A DNA stretch of 64,000 nucleotides, taken from NCBI GenBank assembly GCA_000620205.1, contig JHVP01000006.1, positions 232,115 through 296,114 of the forward strand, read 5' to 3'. This document shows positions 25,341-33,567 of this stretch, piece by piece (within the stretch, counting starts at the first letter, position 1; each line of letters opens with the position of its first letter). The stretch comes from Geodermatophilaceae bacterium URHA0031 (lineage in GTDB: Bacteria > Actinomycetota > Actinomycetes > Mycobacteriales > Geodermatophilaceae). The translations under genes and the position numbers were made by a program. The notes under the pieces are model-generated. The model did not search any database, was not told the origin of the DNA, and saw nothing but the letters and a program-made list of their open reading frames with translations.

Positions 25341-26312
25341 ATGGAGTACACCCGTCTCGGCACCACCGGTCTGCAGGTCTCCCGCATCTGCCTCGGCATG
25401 ATGAGCTTCGGGGACCCCGCCCGCGGCGGTCACCCGTGGAGCCTCCCGGAGCAGGAGAGCCGCGCGGTCATCGAGAAGGCGCTGGCCGCCGGGATCACCT
25501 TCTTCGACACCGCGAACGTCTACTCCGCCGGGTCCAGCGAGGAGATCACCGGCCGCGCCCTGAAGGACTTCGCCGACCGCGAGGACGTCGTCCTCGCCAC
25601 CAAGGTGCACGGCCGGATGCGGCCCGGCCCCAACGGCGCGGGGCTGTCCCGGAAGGCCGTCCTGGCCGAGCTCGAGGCCAGCCTGGAACGGCTGGGCACC
25701 GACTACGTCGACCTCTACCAGATCCACCGGTGGGACCCGCACACGCCGATCGAGGAGACCCTGGAAGCACTGGACTCCGCCGTCCGGTCGGGGAAGGTGC
25801 GCTACCTCGGCGCCTCGAGCATGTGGGCCTGGCAGTTCAGCAAGGCGCTGCACCTGGCCGGCGAGCACGGCTGGCACCGGTTCGTCTCCATGCAGGACCA
25901 CTACAACCTGCTCAACCGTGAGGAGGAGCGGGAGATGCTGCCGCTCTGCGCCGACGAGGGCATCGGCGTCATCCCGTGGAGCCCGCTCGCCCGCGGCCGG
26001 CTGACCCGGGACTGGGAGGCGAGCACCACCCGGTCGGAGACCGACGAGTTCGGCAGCAAGCTCTACAACGACGCCGACCAGGTGATCGTCGAGCGGGTCG
26101 CCGAGGTCGCCGAGGCCCGCGGGGTGCCCCGGGCACAGGTGGCCCTGGCCTGGCTGCTGAGCAAGCCGGTGGTCACCGCGCCGATCGTCGGGGTGACCAA
26201 GGACCGGCACCTGGACGACGCCGTGGCCGCCGTCGACCTCGAGCTGACGCCTGCGGAGATCGCCCGGCTCGAGGAGCCCTACACGCCGCACGCGGTGGTC
26301 GGCTTCTCCTGA
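25341..26312 (+). CDS. Aldo/keto reductase (AKR11/YhdN-like)
   Basis: A 323-residue TIM-barrel NADPH reductase. The N-terminal YTRLGTTGLQVSRICLGMMSFG, the catalytic FFDTANVYSAGSSEEITG (Asp and Tyr), ATKVHG (Lys) and YQIHRWD (His) are complete. SPLARGRLTRDW and the C-terminal PIVGVTKDRHLDDAVAAV bind cofactor. The substrate is unknown. ATG 25341. Likely co-transcribed with the upstream AlkZ-like gene. It is distinct from the aldo/keto reductase at 15459. Confidence 0.93.
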   Translation: MEYTRLGTTGLQVSRICLGMMSFGDPARGGHPWSLPEQESRAVIEKALAAGITFFDTANVYSAGSSEEITGRALKDFADREDVVLATKVHGRMRPGPNGAGLSRKAVLAELEASLERLGTDYVDLYQIHRWDPHTPIEETLEALDSAVRSGKVRYLGASSMWAWQFSKALHLAGEHGWHRFVSMQDHYNLLNREEEREMLPLCADEGIGVIPWSPLARGRLTRDWEASTTRSETDEFGSKLYNDADQVIVERVAEVAEARGVPRAQVALAWLLSKPVVTAPIVGVTKDRHLDDAVAAVDLELTPAEIARLEEPYTPHAVVGFS

Positions 26313-26389
26313 GCGGGAGGTACGGGTGACCCATCTCGCCCCTCGGCAGTGATCTCCGTCGACGACGCGCTGCCCGACGCCGGGAGACG

Positions 26390-27949
26390 ATGAGGGCCGT
26401 GTCCGGCATCCCCTCCCCGCTGCGCCGGGTGGCGCCGCACGTCCTCGGACCGCGGCCGCCCACACCGGGCGCACTGTGGGCGGCCCACCGCCGCCGGGCG
26501 CTGTCCGCGGCGTTCTGCGTCACCGCACCGCTGGCCTTCTTCGTGCTGCTGGGCCGCGCCGACCTCGGCGCGGCCGCGGCGCTGGGCGGCTTCACCGCCG
26601 TCTACGGGCACGCGCTCCCCTACCGACGGCGGTCGGTGGTCTCCGCCGGCGTGGGTGCCGCGCTCGCCACGTCGGTCGCCCTGGGCGGCCTCGCCGGTCC
26701 GCACCCCTTCCTGCTCGCCGCCGTCCTCGGCCTGCTCGGGGCAGCCGCGACGGCGGCCACCGCGGTCTGGCAGATCGGCCCGCCCGGCCCGCTGATGGCG
26801 GTGCTGGTCGGCGGCAGCGCGAGTGCGCTGGGCTCCGCACCCGACCTGATCGGCCAGCACGTGGCGGCCGCCGCCGGGTCGGCCGCGCTCTCCTGGCTGG
26901 TGGTCATGGCGGCGTGGTCCTGGGACCCGGCCGGCCCGGAGCGGCGCGCCGTCGCCGCCGCGGAGAGCGCGGTCGCCGCCGCCGAGCGGGGCGGGCTGCC
27001 GGACACCCGACCGGACGCCGTCGCCCGGGCGGTCCGCATCGCCCACGTGGCGGTGGCCGGTGGCAGCCGGCGACGCCGGTCCCTGCGGCCGCGGCTGGAG
27101 GAGGTCGAGACCCGGTTCCTGCGGACGCTGCCGACGACCGCTCCCACGACCGCGACCGGTCCCCGCGTGCCGGCCGCCCCGGCCCGGGGGCACACCCCGC
27201 TGTGGGTGCCCACCGCCGTGCGCATCGGCGTGGGCGCCTGGGCGGCAGGGTCGCTCGCCGCCGGGCTCGGCCTGCACAGCCCGTACTGGGCGTCGACCGC
27301 GGCCGTCGCCGTCCTGCTGGGCACCGACGCCCGGCACACCCGGGCCCGGGCGCTGCACCGGGTGACCGGCACGCTGCTGGGCACCGGGGTGACAGCGCTG
27401 CTGTTCTGGCTCGACCTGCCCGTCGCCGTCAGCGTCGCCCTGATCGGGGTCATGCTCGTCGGCGTCGAGCTGCTGGTGGTCAGCCAGTACGTGCTGGCCG
27501 TCGCGCTGATCACACCGGTGTCGCTGTCGCTGGTGCACCTGGGCGCGGACAGCCCGCCCGGCGCGGTCCTGATCGCCGTGCGGCTGGGCGAGACGCTCGT
27601 CGGCATCGCGGTCGGGCTCGCCGCCGGGCTGCTGCTCCTCCCCCGCCCCGGCAGCCGTCGGCTGCCGGCCGCGGTCGGGGCCACCGTCGAGCGGGCGCTG
27701 GCGGCGGCCGCGGCGCCACCCGGCGGACCGGCGGACGCGGCGCTGCGGGACGCCCTGGTGGCCCAGCACGAGGTGGCGACGGCGACCCGCGCGGAGCTGT
27801 TCGCCGCGCCCGGCGCCGACCTCGAGCTGCACCGGTCACGGCAGGTGGCCGACCTCGGCTGGGCACTGCTCGGTGCCCGCGCCCGCGGCGAGGACGCGCT
27901 GAGCGCCTGGGTGGGCGCCCGGATCACCGCCGACCTCGCGCCACGCTGA
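26390..27949 (+). CDS. FUSC-family membrane protein
   Basis: A 519-residue protein with two hydrophobic blocks of several helices each (about residues 35-180 and 275-425) separated by a soluble stretch. This is the layout of the FUSC/YccS/aromatic-acid exporter superfamily. The second block includes SPYWASTAAVAVLLGTDARHTRARALHRVTGTLLG, the most conserved FUSC region. Probable role: efflux of aromatic or other organic acids; substrate unknown. ATG 26390 is preceded by GGGAGA. The convergent SDR remnant starts 3 bp beyond. Confidence 0.85.
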   Translation: MRAVSGIPSPLRRVAPHVLGPRPPTPGALWAAHRRRALSAAFCVTAPLAFFVLLGRADLGAAAALGGFTAVYGHALPYRRRSVVSAGVGAALATSVALGGLAGPHPFLLAAVLGLLGAAATAATAVWQIGPPGPLMAVLVGGSASALGSAPDLIGQHVAAAAGSAALSWLVVMAAWSWDPAGPERRAVAAAESAVAAAERGGLPDTRPDAVARAVRIAHVAVAGGSRRRRSLRPRLEEVETRFLRTLPTTAPTTATGPRVPAAPARGHTPLWVPTAVRIGVGAWAAGSLAAGLGLHSPYWASTAAVAVLLGTDARHTRARALHRVTGTLLGTGVTALLFWLDLPVAVSVALIGVMLVGVELLVVSQYVLAVALITPVSLSLVHLGADSPPGAVLIAVRLGETLVGIAVGLAAGLLLLPRPGSRRLPAAVGATVERALAAAAAPPGGPADAALRDALVAQHEVATATRAELFAAPGADLELHRSRQVADLGWALLGARARGEDALSAWVGARITADLAPR

Positions 27950-27951
27950 GC

Positions 27952-28350
27952 TCAGCCGGGCAACCCGACCAGCCCTGCGGAGAGCTCCCACAGCTCGCGG
28001 GCCCGGACGTCGTCCAGGGCCGAGGGCAGGGCCGCCGTGGGCGACCGGTCAGCGTGCAGCCGCCCGTTGCGCCAGCCGTCCGGCGCGCCGGCGTTGCCGG
28101 CCAGCACGTCGATCCGCGGGAACCGGTCTCGCAGGTCGGCGGCCGGCCGGCGGACGTCGTCCAGCCGGGCGAAGTCGGCGGTCAGCGCGACCGCACCGGG
28201 CAGCTCCCCGGCGACGGCGGCGGTCTTGCCCGCGGAGCGGCCGACGACGACCACCTGCGCACCGCCGCGGTGCAGCCGCCGGGCCGCCGCGGCCCCGAGG
28301 CCGTCGCTGGCACCAGTGACGACGACGACCGGCGCGCTGCCCGGCGTCAG
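27952..28350 (-). pseudogene. Truncated short-chain dehydrogenase remnant
   Basis: About 132 codons. The first part is a good SDR N-terminus (VVVVTGASDGLGAAAARRLHRGGAQVVVVGRS, then IDVLAGNAGA), but it jumps to a C-terminal tail (RELWELSAGLVGLPG). The middle, including the catalytic Ser, Tyr and Lys, is missing; intact relatives have about 270-300 residues. No ATG or GTG lies at the N-terminus, which starts right at the stop codon of the upstream Ddn-like gene. An internal deletion is the simplest explanation. Confidence 0.75.
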
Positions 28351-28793
28351 CTGGTCGGCTCGACGAGGACGATCGGGATCTTCCGGTCGGTCTTCTGCTG
28401 GTAGTCGGCGTAGTCGCGGTAGGCGGCGACGGCACGCTCCCACCACTGGTCGTACTCGTCGCCCTCGACCTCGCGGGCCACGCCGTCGCGGACCTGCTCA
28501 CCGTCCTGCACGGTGACCTGGTCGGGGTGGGCCTTGAGGTTGAAGTACCAGGTCGGGTGCTTGGGGGCACCGCCCTGCGAGGCGACCATCGCGTAGACGC
28601 CGTCGTGCTCGACCCGCATCAGCGGGTTCTTGCGGACCTTGCCGCTCCTGGCACCGCGGGTGGTGAAGACGACGACCGGCTCGGTCCGGCCGGGCAGCGT
28701 GTTGCCCTCCCGGCCGCCGGTGCGCTCGTACAGCTCCACCTGGTCGCGGACCCACTTCTCCGGACTCGGCTCGTACTCACCTTCCAGGGGCAT
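28347..28793 (-). CDS. Ddn-type deazaflavin (F420)-dependent nitroreductase-family protein
   Basis: A 148-residue split-barrel protein of the F420-dependent Ddn family. Conserved features are VVVFTTRGARSGKVRKNPLMRVEHDG, YAMVASQGGAPKHPTWYFNL and the C-terminal YADYQQKTDRKIPIVLVEP. In mycobacteria this family reduces quinones and activates nitroimidazoles. It implies F420 in the host (inference). ATG 28793. The upstream member of a pair whose downstream SDR has decayed. Confidence 0.92.
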   Translation of the reverse strand: MPLEGEYEPSPEKWVRDQVELYERTGGREGNTLPGRTEPVVVFTTRGARSGKVRKNPLMRVEHDGVYAMVASQGGAPKHPTWYFNLKAHPDQVTVQDGEQVRDGVAREVEGDEYDQWWERAVAAYRDYADYQQKTDRKIPIVLVEPTS

Positions 28794-28905
28794 GCGCTGA
28801 CCCTAGGACGGACCCCGGCGGGCCGCCGTCCGGGTGCGCCGCTGGGTGCGGACCGGCAGAGTGCTCCGAGCGGTCCGGGCAGGCGTCCCGGCGCGGAGGG
28901 GAGCG

Positions 28906-29280
28906 ATGACCGAGAGCCCGCACGTCGTCGTGCGGGGCGAGGCCGTCGCCGAGGCGCTGCCCGACGCCCCCGACGGGACCCGGGGCGGCGGTTCGGTGGC
29001 CACCGTGACCACCCGGGTCCAGGTCAGCGACGTCGCCGCCGCGGTCGCCGACGCGCTGGCCCGGGCCCGCGGCTACGCTGCCGCGCTGGGCGCCCGGATC
29101 ACCGGGCTGGTCGAGATCCGCGACGCCGGCACCGGTGGTGGCGCCGGCCGGGTCGCGCGGGCCTCCCTCGCAGCGGCAGCACCGGCGCTGGAGCTGCAGC
29201 CGGGCCCGCACGAGGTGCACGGCTCGGTCGAGATGACCTTCACGATGTCCCCACCCGACCAGGAGGTCCACGCGCGATGA
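28906..29280 (+). CDS. SIMPL (DUF541)-like domain protein, short form
   Basis: 124 residues. The pattern VVVRGEAVAEALPD, TTRVQVSDVAAAVADAL, ARARGYAAALGARITGLVEIRDAG and a final strand HGSVEMTFTM follows the order of a SIMPL/DUF541 domain, though shorter than usual and without an evident signal peptide. ATG 28906 has GGAGGGGAG upstream. Its stop codon overlaps the start of the zinc metallopeptidase gene (ATGA), so the two are made together. Function unknown. Confidence 0.65.
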   Translation: MTESPHVVVRGEAVAEALPDAPDGTRGGGSVATVTTRVQVSDVAAAVADALARARGYAAALGARITGLVEIRDAGTGGGAGRVARASLAAAAPALELQPGPHEVHGSVEMTFTMSPPDQEVHAR

Positions 29281-30188
29281 GGTTCCGGGAGAGCGGCAGG
29301 CTGGACACCTCGGGCGTGCAGGACCGCCGCGGCGGAGGCGGCGGGCGGGGGCTGGCCGTCGGCGGTGGCGGGCTGGGGCTCGTGGGGCTGGTCGTCGTCG
29401 TGCTCTTCCAGGTCCTCGGCGGTGGCGGGAGCGGCGGCACGTCGGCCGCCACCAGCGTGCTGCAGGGGCTGGGCTCCGGTCAGACCGCCGACAACAGCGC
29501 GCTCGAGCAGTCCTGCGACGAGGTCGCCGACGCCAACGACTCCGTCGACTGCGCCGTGGCCGCCGACATCGACTCGATCCAGGACTACTGGGGGCAGACC
29601 CTCGGCAGCGGCTACCAGCCCGCCCAGACGGTGTTCTTCTCCGGCTCGGTGCAGACCGGCTGCGGCGGCGCGACCAGCGGTTCCGGGCCGTTCTACTGCC
29701 CCGCCGACGGGCTGGTCTACATCGACCTGTCCTTCTTCGACGACCTGCAGACCCGGTTCGGCGCCGAGGGCGGAGCGTTCGTCAACGCCTACGTGATCGC
29801 CCACGAGTACGGCCACCACGTGCAGGACCTGATGGGCACCAACCAGCAGGTGGACTCGCGGCTGACCGGACCGGACAGCGGCAGCGTGCGGCTGGAGCTG
29901 CAGGCCGACTGCTACGCCGGCACCTGGGCCAACCACGCCGAGACGGTGCCGGACGAGACGGGCCAGCCGCTCATCGTCGACATCACCGACGACGACATCG
30001 CCCGGGCGCTGGACACCGCCGGCCGGATCGGCGACGACTTCATCCAGGAGAACCTGGGCAGCGGGACCGTCGACCAGGGTTCCTTCACGCACGGCTCGTC
30101 GGAGCAGCGGCAGCGCTGGTTCAGCACCGGCTACACCACCGGCGACCCCGCCCGGTGCGACACCTTCGCCACCGACGACCTGGGCTGA
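29277..30188 (+). CDS. Putative neutral zinc metallopeptidase (YpfJ family)
   Basis: A 303-residue membrane-anchored protease. A Gly-rich N-terminus is followed by one transmembrane segment (about residues 26-48). The extracellular domain has the zinc motif His176-Glu177-x-x-His180 in YVIAHEYGHHVQ, a probable third ligand in RLELQADCYAGTW, and several Cys residues (80, 92, 129, 141) that could pair. ATG 29277 overlaps the SIMPL-like gene by 4 bp and matches the family start MRFRESGRLDTSGV. The natural substrate is unknown. Confidence 0.93.
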   Translation: MRFRESGRLDTSGVQDRRGGGGGRGLAVGGGGLGLVGLVVVVLFQVLGGGGSGGTSAATSVLQGLGSGQTADNSALEQSCDEVADANDSVDCAVAADIDSIQDYWGQTLGSGYQPAQTVFFSGSVQTGCGGATSGSGPFYCPADGLVYIDLSFFDDLQTRFGAEGGAFVNAYVIAHEYGHHVQDLMGTNQQVDSRLTGPDSGSVRLELQADCYAGTWANHAETVPDETGQPLIVDITDDDIARALDTAGRIGDDFIQENLGSGTVDQGSFTHGSSEQRQRWFSTGYTTGDPARCDTFATDDLG

Positions 30189-30232
30189 CCCGCCCGCGGA
30201 AGGAACGGCCACCGGCCCGGGTTGCCGCGACC

Positions 30233-30898
30233 ATGACGACTCTCGGGATCATCGGCGCCGGACACATCGGCACGGCCCTCGCCCAGGCAGCACTCGACGC
30301 CGGCCACGACGTCGTGATCAGCAACTCCCGCGGTCCGGAGACGCTCACCGACCTGGTGTCCGCTCTCGAGCAGCGGCCGGGGCGCCGGGGTCAGGTCCGC
30401 GCGGACACCGCCGCGGGCGCCGCAGCCGCCGCCGACCTGGCCGTGGTCACCATCCCGCTCAAGGCCGTGCCCGCCGTCCCGGTCGAGCCGTTGGCCGGCA
30501 AGGTCGTGATCGACACGAACAACTACTACCCGCAGCGCGACGGGCAGATCTCCGCGCTCGACGACGAGTCCACGACGACGGCCGAGCTGCTGCAGGCCCA
30601 CCTGCCGACCTCCCGGGTGGTGAAGGCGTTCAACCACCTCGGCGCGGCGGACATCACCGGCGGCGGCTCTCCCGCGGGCACCCCGCACCGCCGTGCGCTG
30701 GCCGTGGCCGGCGACGACGCCGCGGCCAAGCAGCAGGTGGCCGCGTTCATCGACGCCATCGGCTTCGACGTCGTCGACCTCGGTCCGCTGGCCGAGGGCT
30801 GGCGGATCCAGCGGGACACCCCCGGGTACGGCGCGCGCCTGGACGCCGAGGGGCTCCGCGCCGCCACGGCAGCGGCGAAGCGCTACCGCGACATGTGA
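30233..30898 (+). CDS. NADPH-dependent F420 reductase-like dinucleotide-binding protein
   Basis: A 221-residue protein with an N-terminal Rossmann fold (TLGIIGAGHIGTALAQAALDAGHDVVISNSRGPE) and VVKAFNHLGAADITG typical of the F420:NADP oxidoreductase (Fno)-like family. These enzymes pass hydride between F420H2 and NADP+; some members use other partners. ATG 30233. It lies 44 bp after the zinc peptidase gene on the same strand; a hairpin follows. Confidence 0.85.
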   Translation: MTTLGIIGAGHIGTALAQAALDAGHDVVISNSRGPETLTDLVSALEQRPGRRGQVRADTAAGAAAAADLAVVTIPLKAVPAVPVEPLAGKVVIDTNNYYPQRDGQISALDDESTTTAELLQAHLPTSRVVKAFNHLGAADITGGGSPAGTPHRRALAVAGDDAAAKQQVAAFIDAIGFDVVDLGPLAEGWRIQRDTPGYGARLDAEGLRAATAAAKRYRDM

Positions 30899-30906
30899 CC
30901 GCCGGG

Positions 30907-30936
30907 CGCTCGCCGCCGCTCAGCCGGCGGCGAGCG
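30907..30936. terminator. Bidirectional terminator
   Basis: CGCTCGCCGCCG (30907-30918), loop CTCAGC, CGGCGGCGAGCG (30925-30936). The perfect 12-bp arms lie just after the F420/NADP-type gene and overlap the last codons of the convergent siderophore-interacting protein gene. Confidence 0.75.
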
Positions 30937-31783
30937 TCTGCTCGGCCGCCTCGACCTCCGCGGTCCACGCCCGCTTGCCCGCCTGCCAGCGGTCCTCGTC
31001 GTCCCCGCGGCGCCAGTAGCCGGAGATCGAGGTGAACGCCGCGTCGAGGCCCCGCTCGGCGCGCAGGTGCAGCCGGAGGTCCTTCACCAGACCGGCCTCG
31101 CCGTGCACGAACACGTGGCCGGTGCCCGCCGGCAGCTCCACGGCCTTGACGGCGGTGGCCACCGCCTCCCCCGGGACGCCGTCGCCGCGGTGCACCCACA
31201 CGACCGGGACGCCGTCGGCCAGGACGAGGTCGGACTGCTGCTCCGCCGGGTCCGCGACCTCCACGAACACCAGGGCCGGCACACCCGCCGGAAGCCGGGT
31301 CAGCGCCGCGCCGATGGCCGGCAGGGCGCTCTCGTCGCCGACCAGCAGGTGCCAGTCCGCGTCCGGGCTCGGCGCGTAGCCGCCACCGGGCCCGAAGAAC
31401 TGGATCCGGTCGCCGGGTGCGGCCGCCGCCGCCCACGGGCCGGCGAGCCCCTCGTCCCCGTGGTGCACGAAGTCGATGGTGAGCTCGCCGGCGACCGGGT
31501 CCCAGGAGCGCACGGTGTAGGTGCGGGTGACCGGCCAGAGCTCCGCCGGGAGCTCGGCGCGCAGCTGCTCCACGTCGAACGGTGCCGTGTAGGGGGCTCC
31601 CGGCGGTGGGAAGAGGAGCTTCACGTAGTGGTCGGTGAACTCACCTGCCGGGAAACCGGCCAGGCCCTCGCCGCCGAGGACGACGCGGATCATGTGCGGC
31701 GTCACCCGCGAGGTGCGCAGCACCTCTCCGACGCGTGCCACCCGTGGGCGCCGGGCGCCCCCGCCCCTGGTCGGTCCGCTCAC
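30920..31783 (-). CDS. Siderophore-interacting protein (FAD/NAD(P)H ferric-siderophore reductase)
   Basis: A 287-residue SIP-family flavoprotein that reduces ferric siderophores in the cytoplasm to release iron. The FAD-binding part has TPHMIRVVLGGEGLAGFPAGEFTDHYVKLLFP, RTYTVRSWDP (R-x-Y-T-V-R) and VDFVHHG-like FVHHGDEGLAGPWA; the C-terminal SIP domain has GHVFVHGEAGLVKDLR and SGYWRRGDDEDRW. GTG 31783 follows GAGGAGG. An IdeR-like iron box lies 17-35 bp upstream, so derepression under iron limitation is expected. Confidence 0.95.
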   Translation of the reverse strand: MSGPTRGGGARRPRVARVGEVLRTSRVTPHMIRVVLGGEGLAGFPAGEFTDHYVKLLFPPPGAPYTAPFDVEQLRAELPAELWPVTRTYTVRSWDPVAGELTIDFVHHGDEGLAGPWAAAAAPGDRIQFFGPGGGYAPSPDADWHLLVGDESALPAIGAALTRLPAGVPALVFVEVADPAEQQSDLVLADGVPVVWVHRGDGVPGEAVATAVKAVELPAGTGHVFVHGEAGLVKDLRLHLRAERGLDAAFTSISGYWRRGDDEDRWQAGKRAWTAEVEAAEQTLAAG

Positions 31784-31799
31784 GGGTCCTCCTCGTCAG

Positions 31800-31818
31800 T
31801 CAGGCAAGCCTTGCCTTG
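31800..31818 (-). promoter_or_regulatory. Candidate IdeR/DtxR iron box
   Basis: The 19-mer TCAGGCAAGCCTTGCCTTG keeps the core AGG-x2-AGCCT-x2-CCT of the consensus TTAGGTTAGCCTAACCTAA (12 of 19 identical by my count). It lies directly upstream of the siderophore-interacting protein gene, so iron-loaded IdeR should repress that gene. Confidence 0.7.
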
Positions 31819-31890
31819 CCTTGGTCGAGGCTACCCGGCCCGCAGGGGGACCCCTCCCGCGAATCAAGGTCAGGAAAAGTGGATCTAGTC

Positions 31891-31918
31891 GGTTTACGCC
31901 GTAGCTGCCCGCGGGTAC
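31891..31918 (+). promoter_or_regulatory. Candidate sigma-B-type promoter of the LEA/holin/DUF3618 operon
   Basis: GGTTTA (31891-31896) and GGGTAC (31913-31918) with a 16-base spacer match the actinobacterial SigB/SigF promoter pattern well. The first ATG downstream is at 32149, leaving a 5' leader of about 225 bp. The 365-bp gap 31784-32148 holds this element, the iron box and otherwise no credible gene; GAGGAGG precedes 32149. Confidence 0.5.
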
Positions 31919-32148
31919 CAGCCAGCTCAACGGAACGGCGTCCCACCGAGGCCAGGTGGGATCCCCCGAGTGTCACGACTGGGCACCGTGAGGCGCCCGC
32001 ACGCCGTCCCGCGTCCCGGCACCACCGGCACCGGCACTCACCTGCCGGCGACGGCGTGTGCCCTCGAGCGGGCGTGGTCGGCCAGGGCAGGGACGCCCAG
32101 TTGCACGAGCACTGACCAGGTACAGCCCACGCACGACGAGGAGGAACG

Positions 32149-32967
32149 ATGACCCACTCCATCGACACCCCGCCGCAGTCACCCCAGAGCGGCGCGACGC
32201 CCGTGTCCGGCACCCCCAGCACCAAGGACGTCGCCAAGGACCAGGCCGGCAACGTGGCCTCCACCGCCGCACAGGCCGGCGGCCAGGTCGCCTCGACCGC
32301 CGCCGACCAGGCGAAGCAGGTCACCCAGGAGACCAAGCGGCAGGCCCAGGACCTCATCCAGCAGGGCCGCTCGCAGCTCCAGCAGCAGGCCCGCACCGGC
32401 CAGCAGAAGGCCGGCGAGGGCCTGTCCGGCATCGCCCAGCAGCTGCGCACCATGGTGGAGGGTGGCGGCGGGACGCCGTCCGGTCCCGCCGCCGACCTGG
32501 TCCGCCAGGCCGGGGACAAGATCGAGGAGATCGCCGACTGGGTCCAGGCCCGCGAGCCCGGCGAGCTGGTCGACGAGGTCCGCGCCTTCGCCCGTCGCAA
32601 GCCCGGCGTCTTCCTGCTCGGTGCCGCCGTGGCCGGCGTGCTCGCCGGTCGGCTGACCACCGGCGTGGTCGCCGCGCACAAGGACAACGGCTCCTCGGGC
32701 AGCGGCACGCAGCAGCTCACCGGCACGGGTTCGCCCTACGCCACCGAGAGCTACGTGACCGAAACGAACTACATCGCCGACACCCCGGCGACCGGGTACG
32801 CCAGCACCGGGTACGAGGCCGGCACCACCGGCTACGCCACCACCGGCACCGCCGGCTCGGTCCCGCCGCCGCCGTACGGCACGCCGGAGACAACCACGCA
32901 GCCCTCGACCACCACGGCTGGCTGGGACGACCCGGCGCTGCGCACCCCCGGGTCGGGCCAGCTGTGA
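32149..32967 (+). CDS. LEA-like / membrane-anchored stress protein
   Basis: 272 residues. A hydrophilic Ala/Gln/Lys-rich region (about 26-95) with repeated AAQAGGQVAS, AADQAKQVTQ and ETKRQAQD segments resembles late-embryogenesis-abundant proteins. A helical stretch (115-150) leads to one transmembrane segment (about 151-170, GVFLLGAAVAGVLAGRLTTG). The C-terminal third is Thr/Gly/Tyr-rich (YATE, TGYAST, TTGYATT) and probably disordered. ATG 32149 has GAGGAGG. First gene of a three-gene operon that probably protects or shapes the envelope in stress (inference). Confidence 0.75.
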   Translation: MTHSIDTPPQSPQSGATPVSGTPSTKDVAKDQAGNVASTAAQAGGQVASTAADQAKQVTQETKRQAQDLIQQGRSQLQQQARTGQQKAGEGLSGIAQQLRTMVEGGGGTPSGPAADLVRQAGDKIEEIADWVQAREPGELVDEVRAFARRKPGVFLLGAAVAGVLAGRLTTGVVAAHKDNGSSGSGTQQLTGTGSPYATESYVTETNYIADTPATGYASTGYEAGTTGYATTGTAGSVPPPPYGTPETTTQPSTTTAGWDDPALRTPGSGQL

Positions 32968-33548
32968 GCACCCCGTACCAGGGCGGCGCACCGCAGCAGG
33001 ACCTCGGCTACGGCGAGACCGGCACCGCCGGCGCCTCGGCCTACGCCGCGCCCGCCGCGAACGGCTACGACTACGGCAACACGGCCCAGCCGATGACCGA
33101 GGAGGGGCACCCGAACGTCGAGGGCACCTCGGTCGGTCAGCTCATCGGCGAGGTGACCCGTGACCTGTCCACGCTCATGCGCCAGGAGCTGGAGCTGGCC
33201 AAGGCCGAGCTCCGCGCCGACGCCAACCGGGCGACCGACGAGGTCAAGGCCCAGGCCGGCAAGGCGGGCAAGGGCGCGGGCATGCTCGCCGGTGCCGGCG
33301 TGGCCGGGCTGATGCTGGCCGTCTTCCTCAGCTGCGCCCTGTGGTGGGCACTGGAGAACGTCATGGACGCGGGCCTCGCGGCCCTGATCGTGGCCGTCCT
33401 CTGGGGCATCATCGCCGCCGTCCTGTACTCCGTGGGCCGCAAGACGCTGAAGACGATCGACTTCACCAGGCTCAAGCAGATCAACCCCAAGCCGGAGCAG
33501 ACCGTGGAGACCCTCCAGCAGGTCCCCGGCGCTCTCAAGCCCCACTGA
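32964..33548 (+). CDS. Phage-holin-superfamily (Actinobacterial holin-X) membrane protein
   Basis: 194 residues. A Tyr/Gly/Ala-rich disordered head (1-50), an amphipathic helix (SVGQLIGEVTRDLSTLMRQE...AKAELRADANRATDEVK) and two transmembrane helices (about 105-130 and 134-157). This is the layout of the putative actinobacterial holin-X family, which is chromosomal and not a proven holin. GTG 32964 overlaps the upstream stop codon as GTGA. Co-translated with the LEA-like protein and followed 19 bp later by DUF3618. Confidence 0.88.
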   Translation: MSTPYQGGAPQQDLGYGETGTAGASAYAAPAANGYDYGNTAQPMTEEGHPNVEGTSVGQLIGEVTRDLSTLMRQELELAKAELRADANRATDEVKAQAGKAGKGAGMLAGAGVAGLMLAVFLSCALWWALENVMDAGLAALIVAVLWGIIAAVLYSVGRKTLKTIDFTRLKQINPKPEQTVETLQQVPGALKPH

Positions 33549-33567
33549 CCCGGAACGGAGACTGACG

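Noticed and set aside
31970..32152. 60-codon plus-strand frame before the stress operon
   Set aside because: No ribosome site, low-complexity composition and overlap with the real ribosome site of the gene at 32149.
32964..33548. Holin-family match taken as evidence of a phage
   Set aside because: This holin-X family is commonly chromosomal in Actinobacteria, and no lysin, capsid or integrase gene is nearby.
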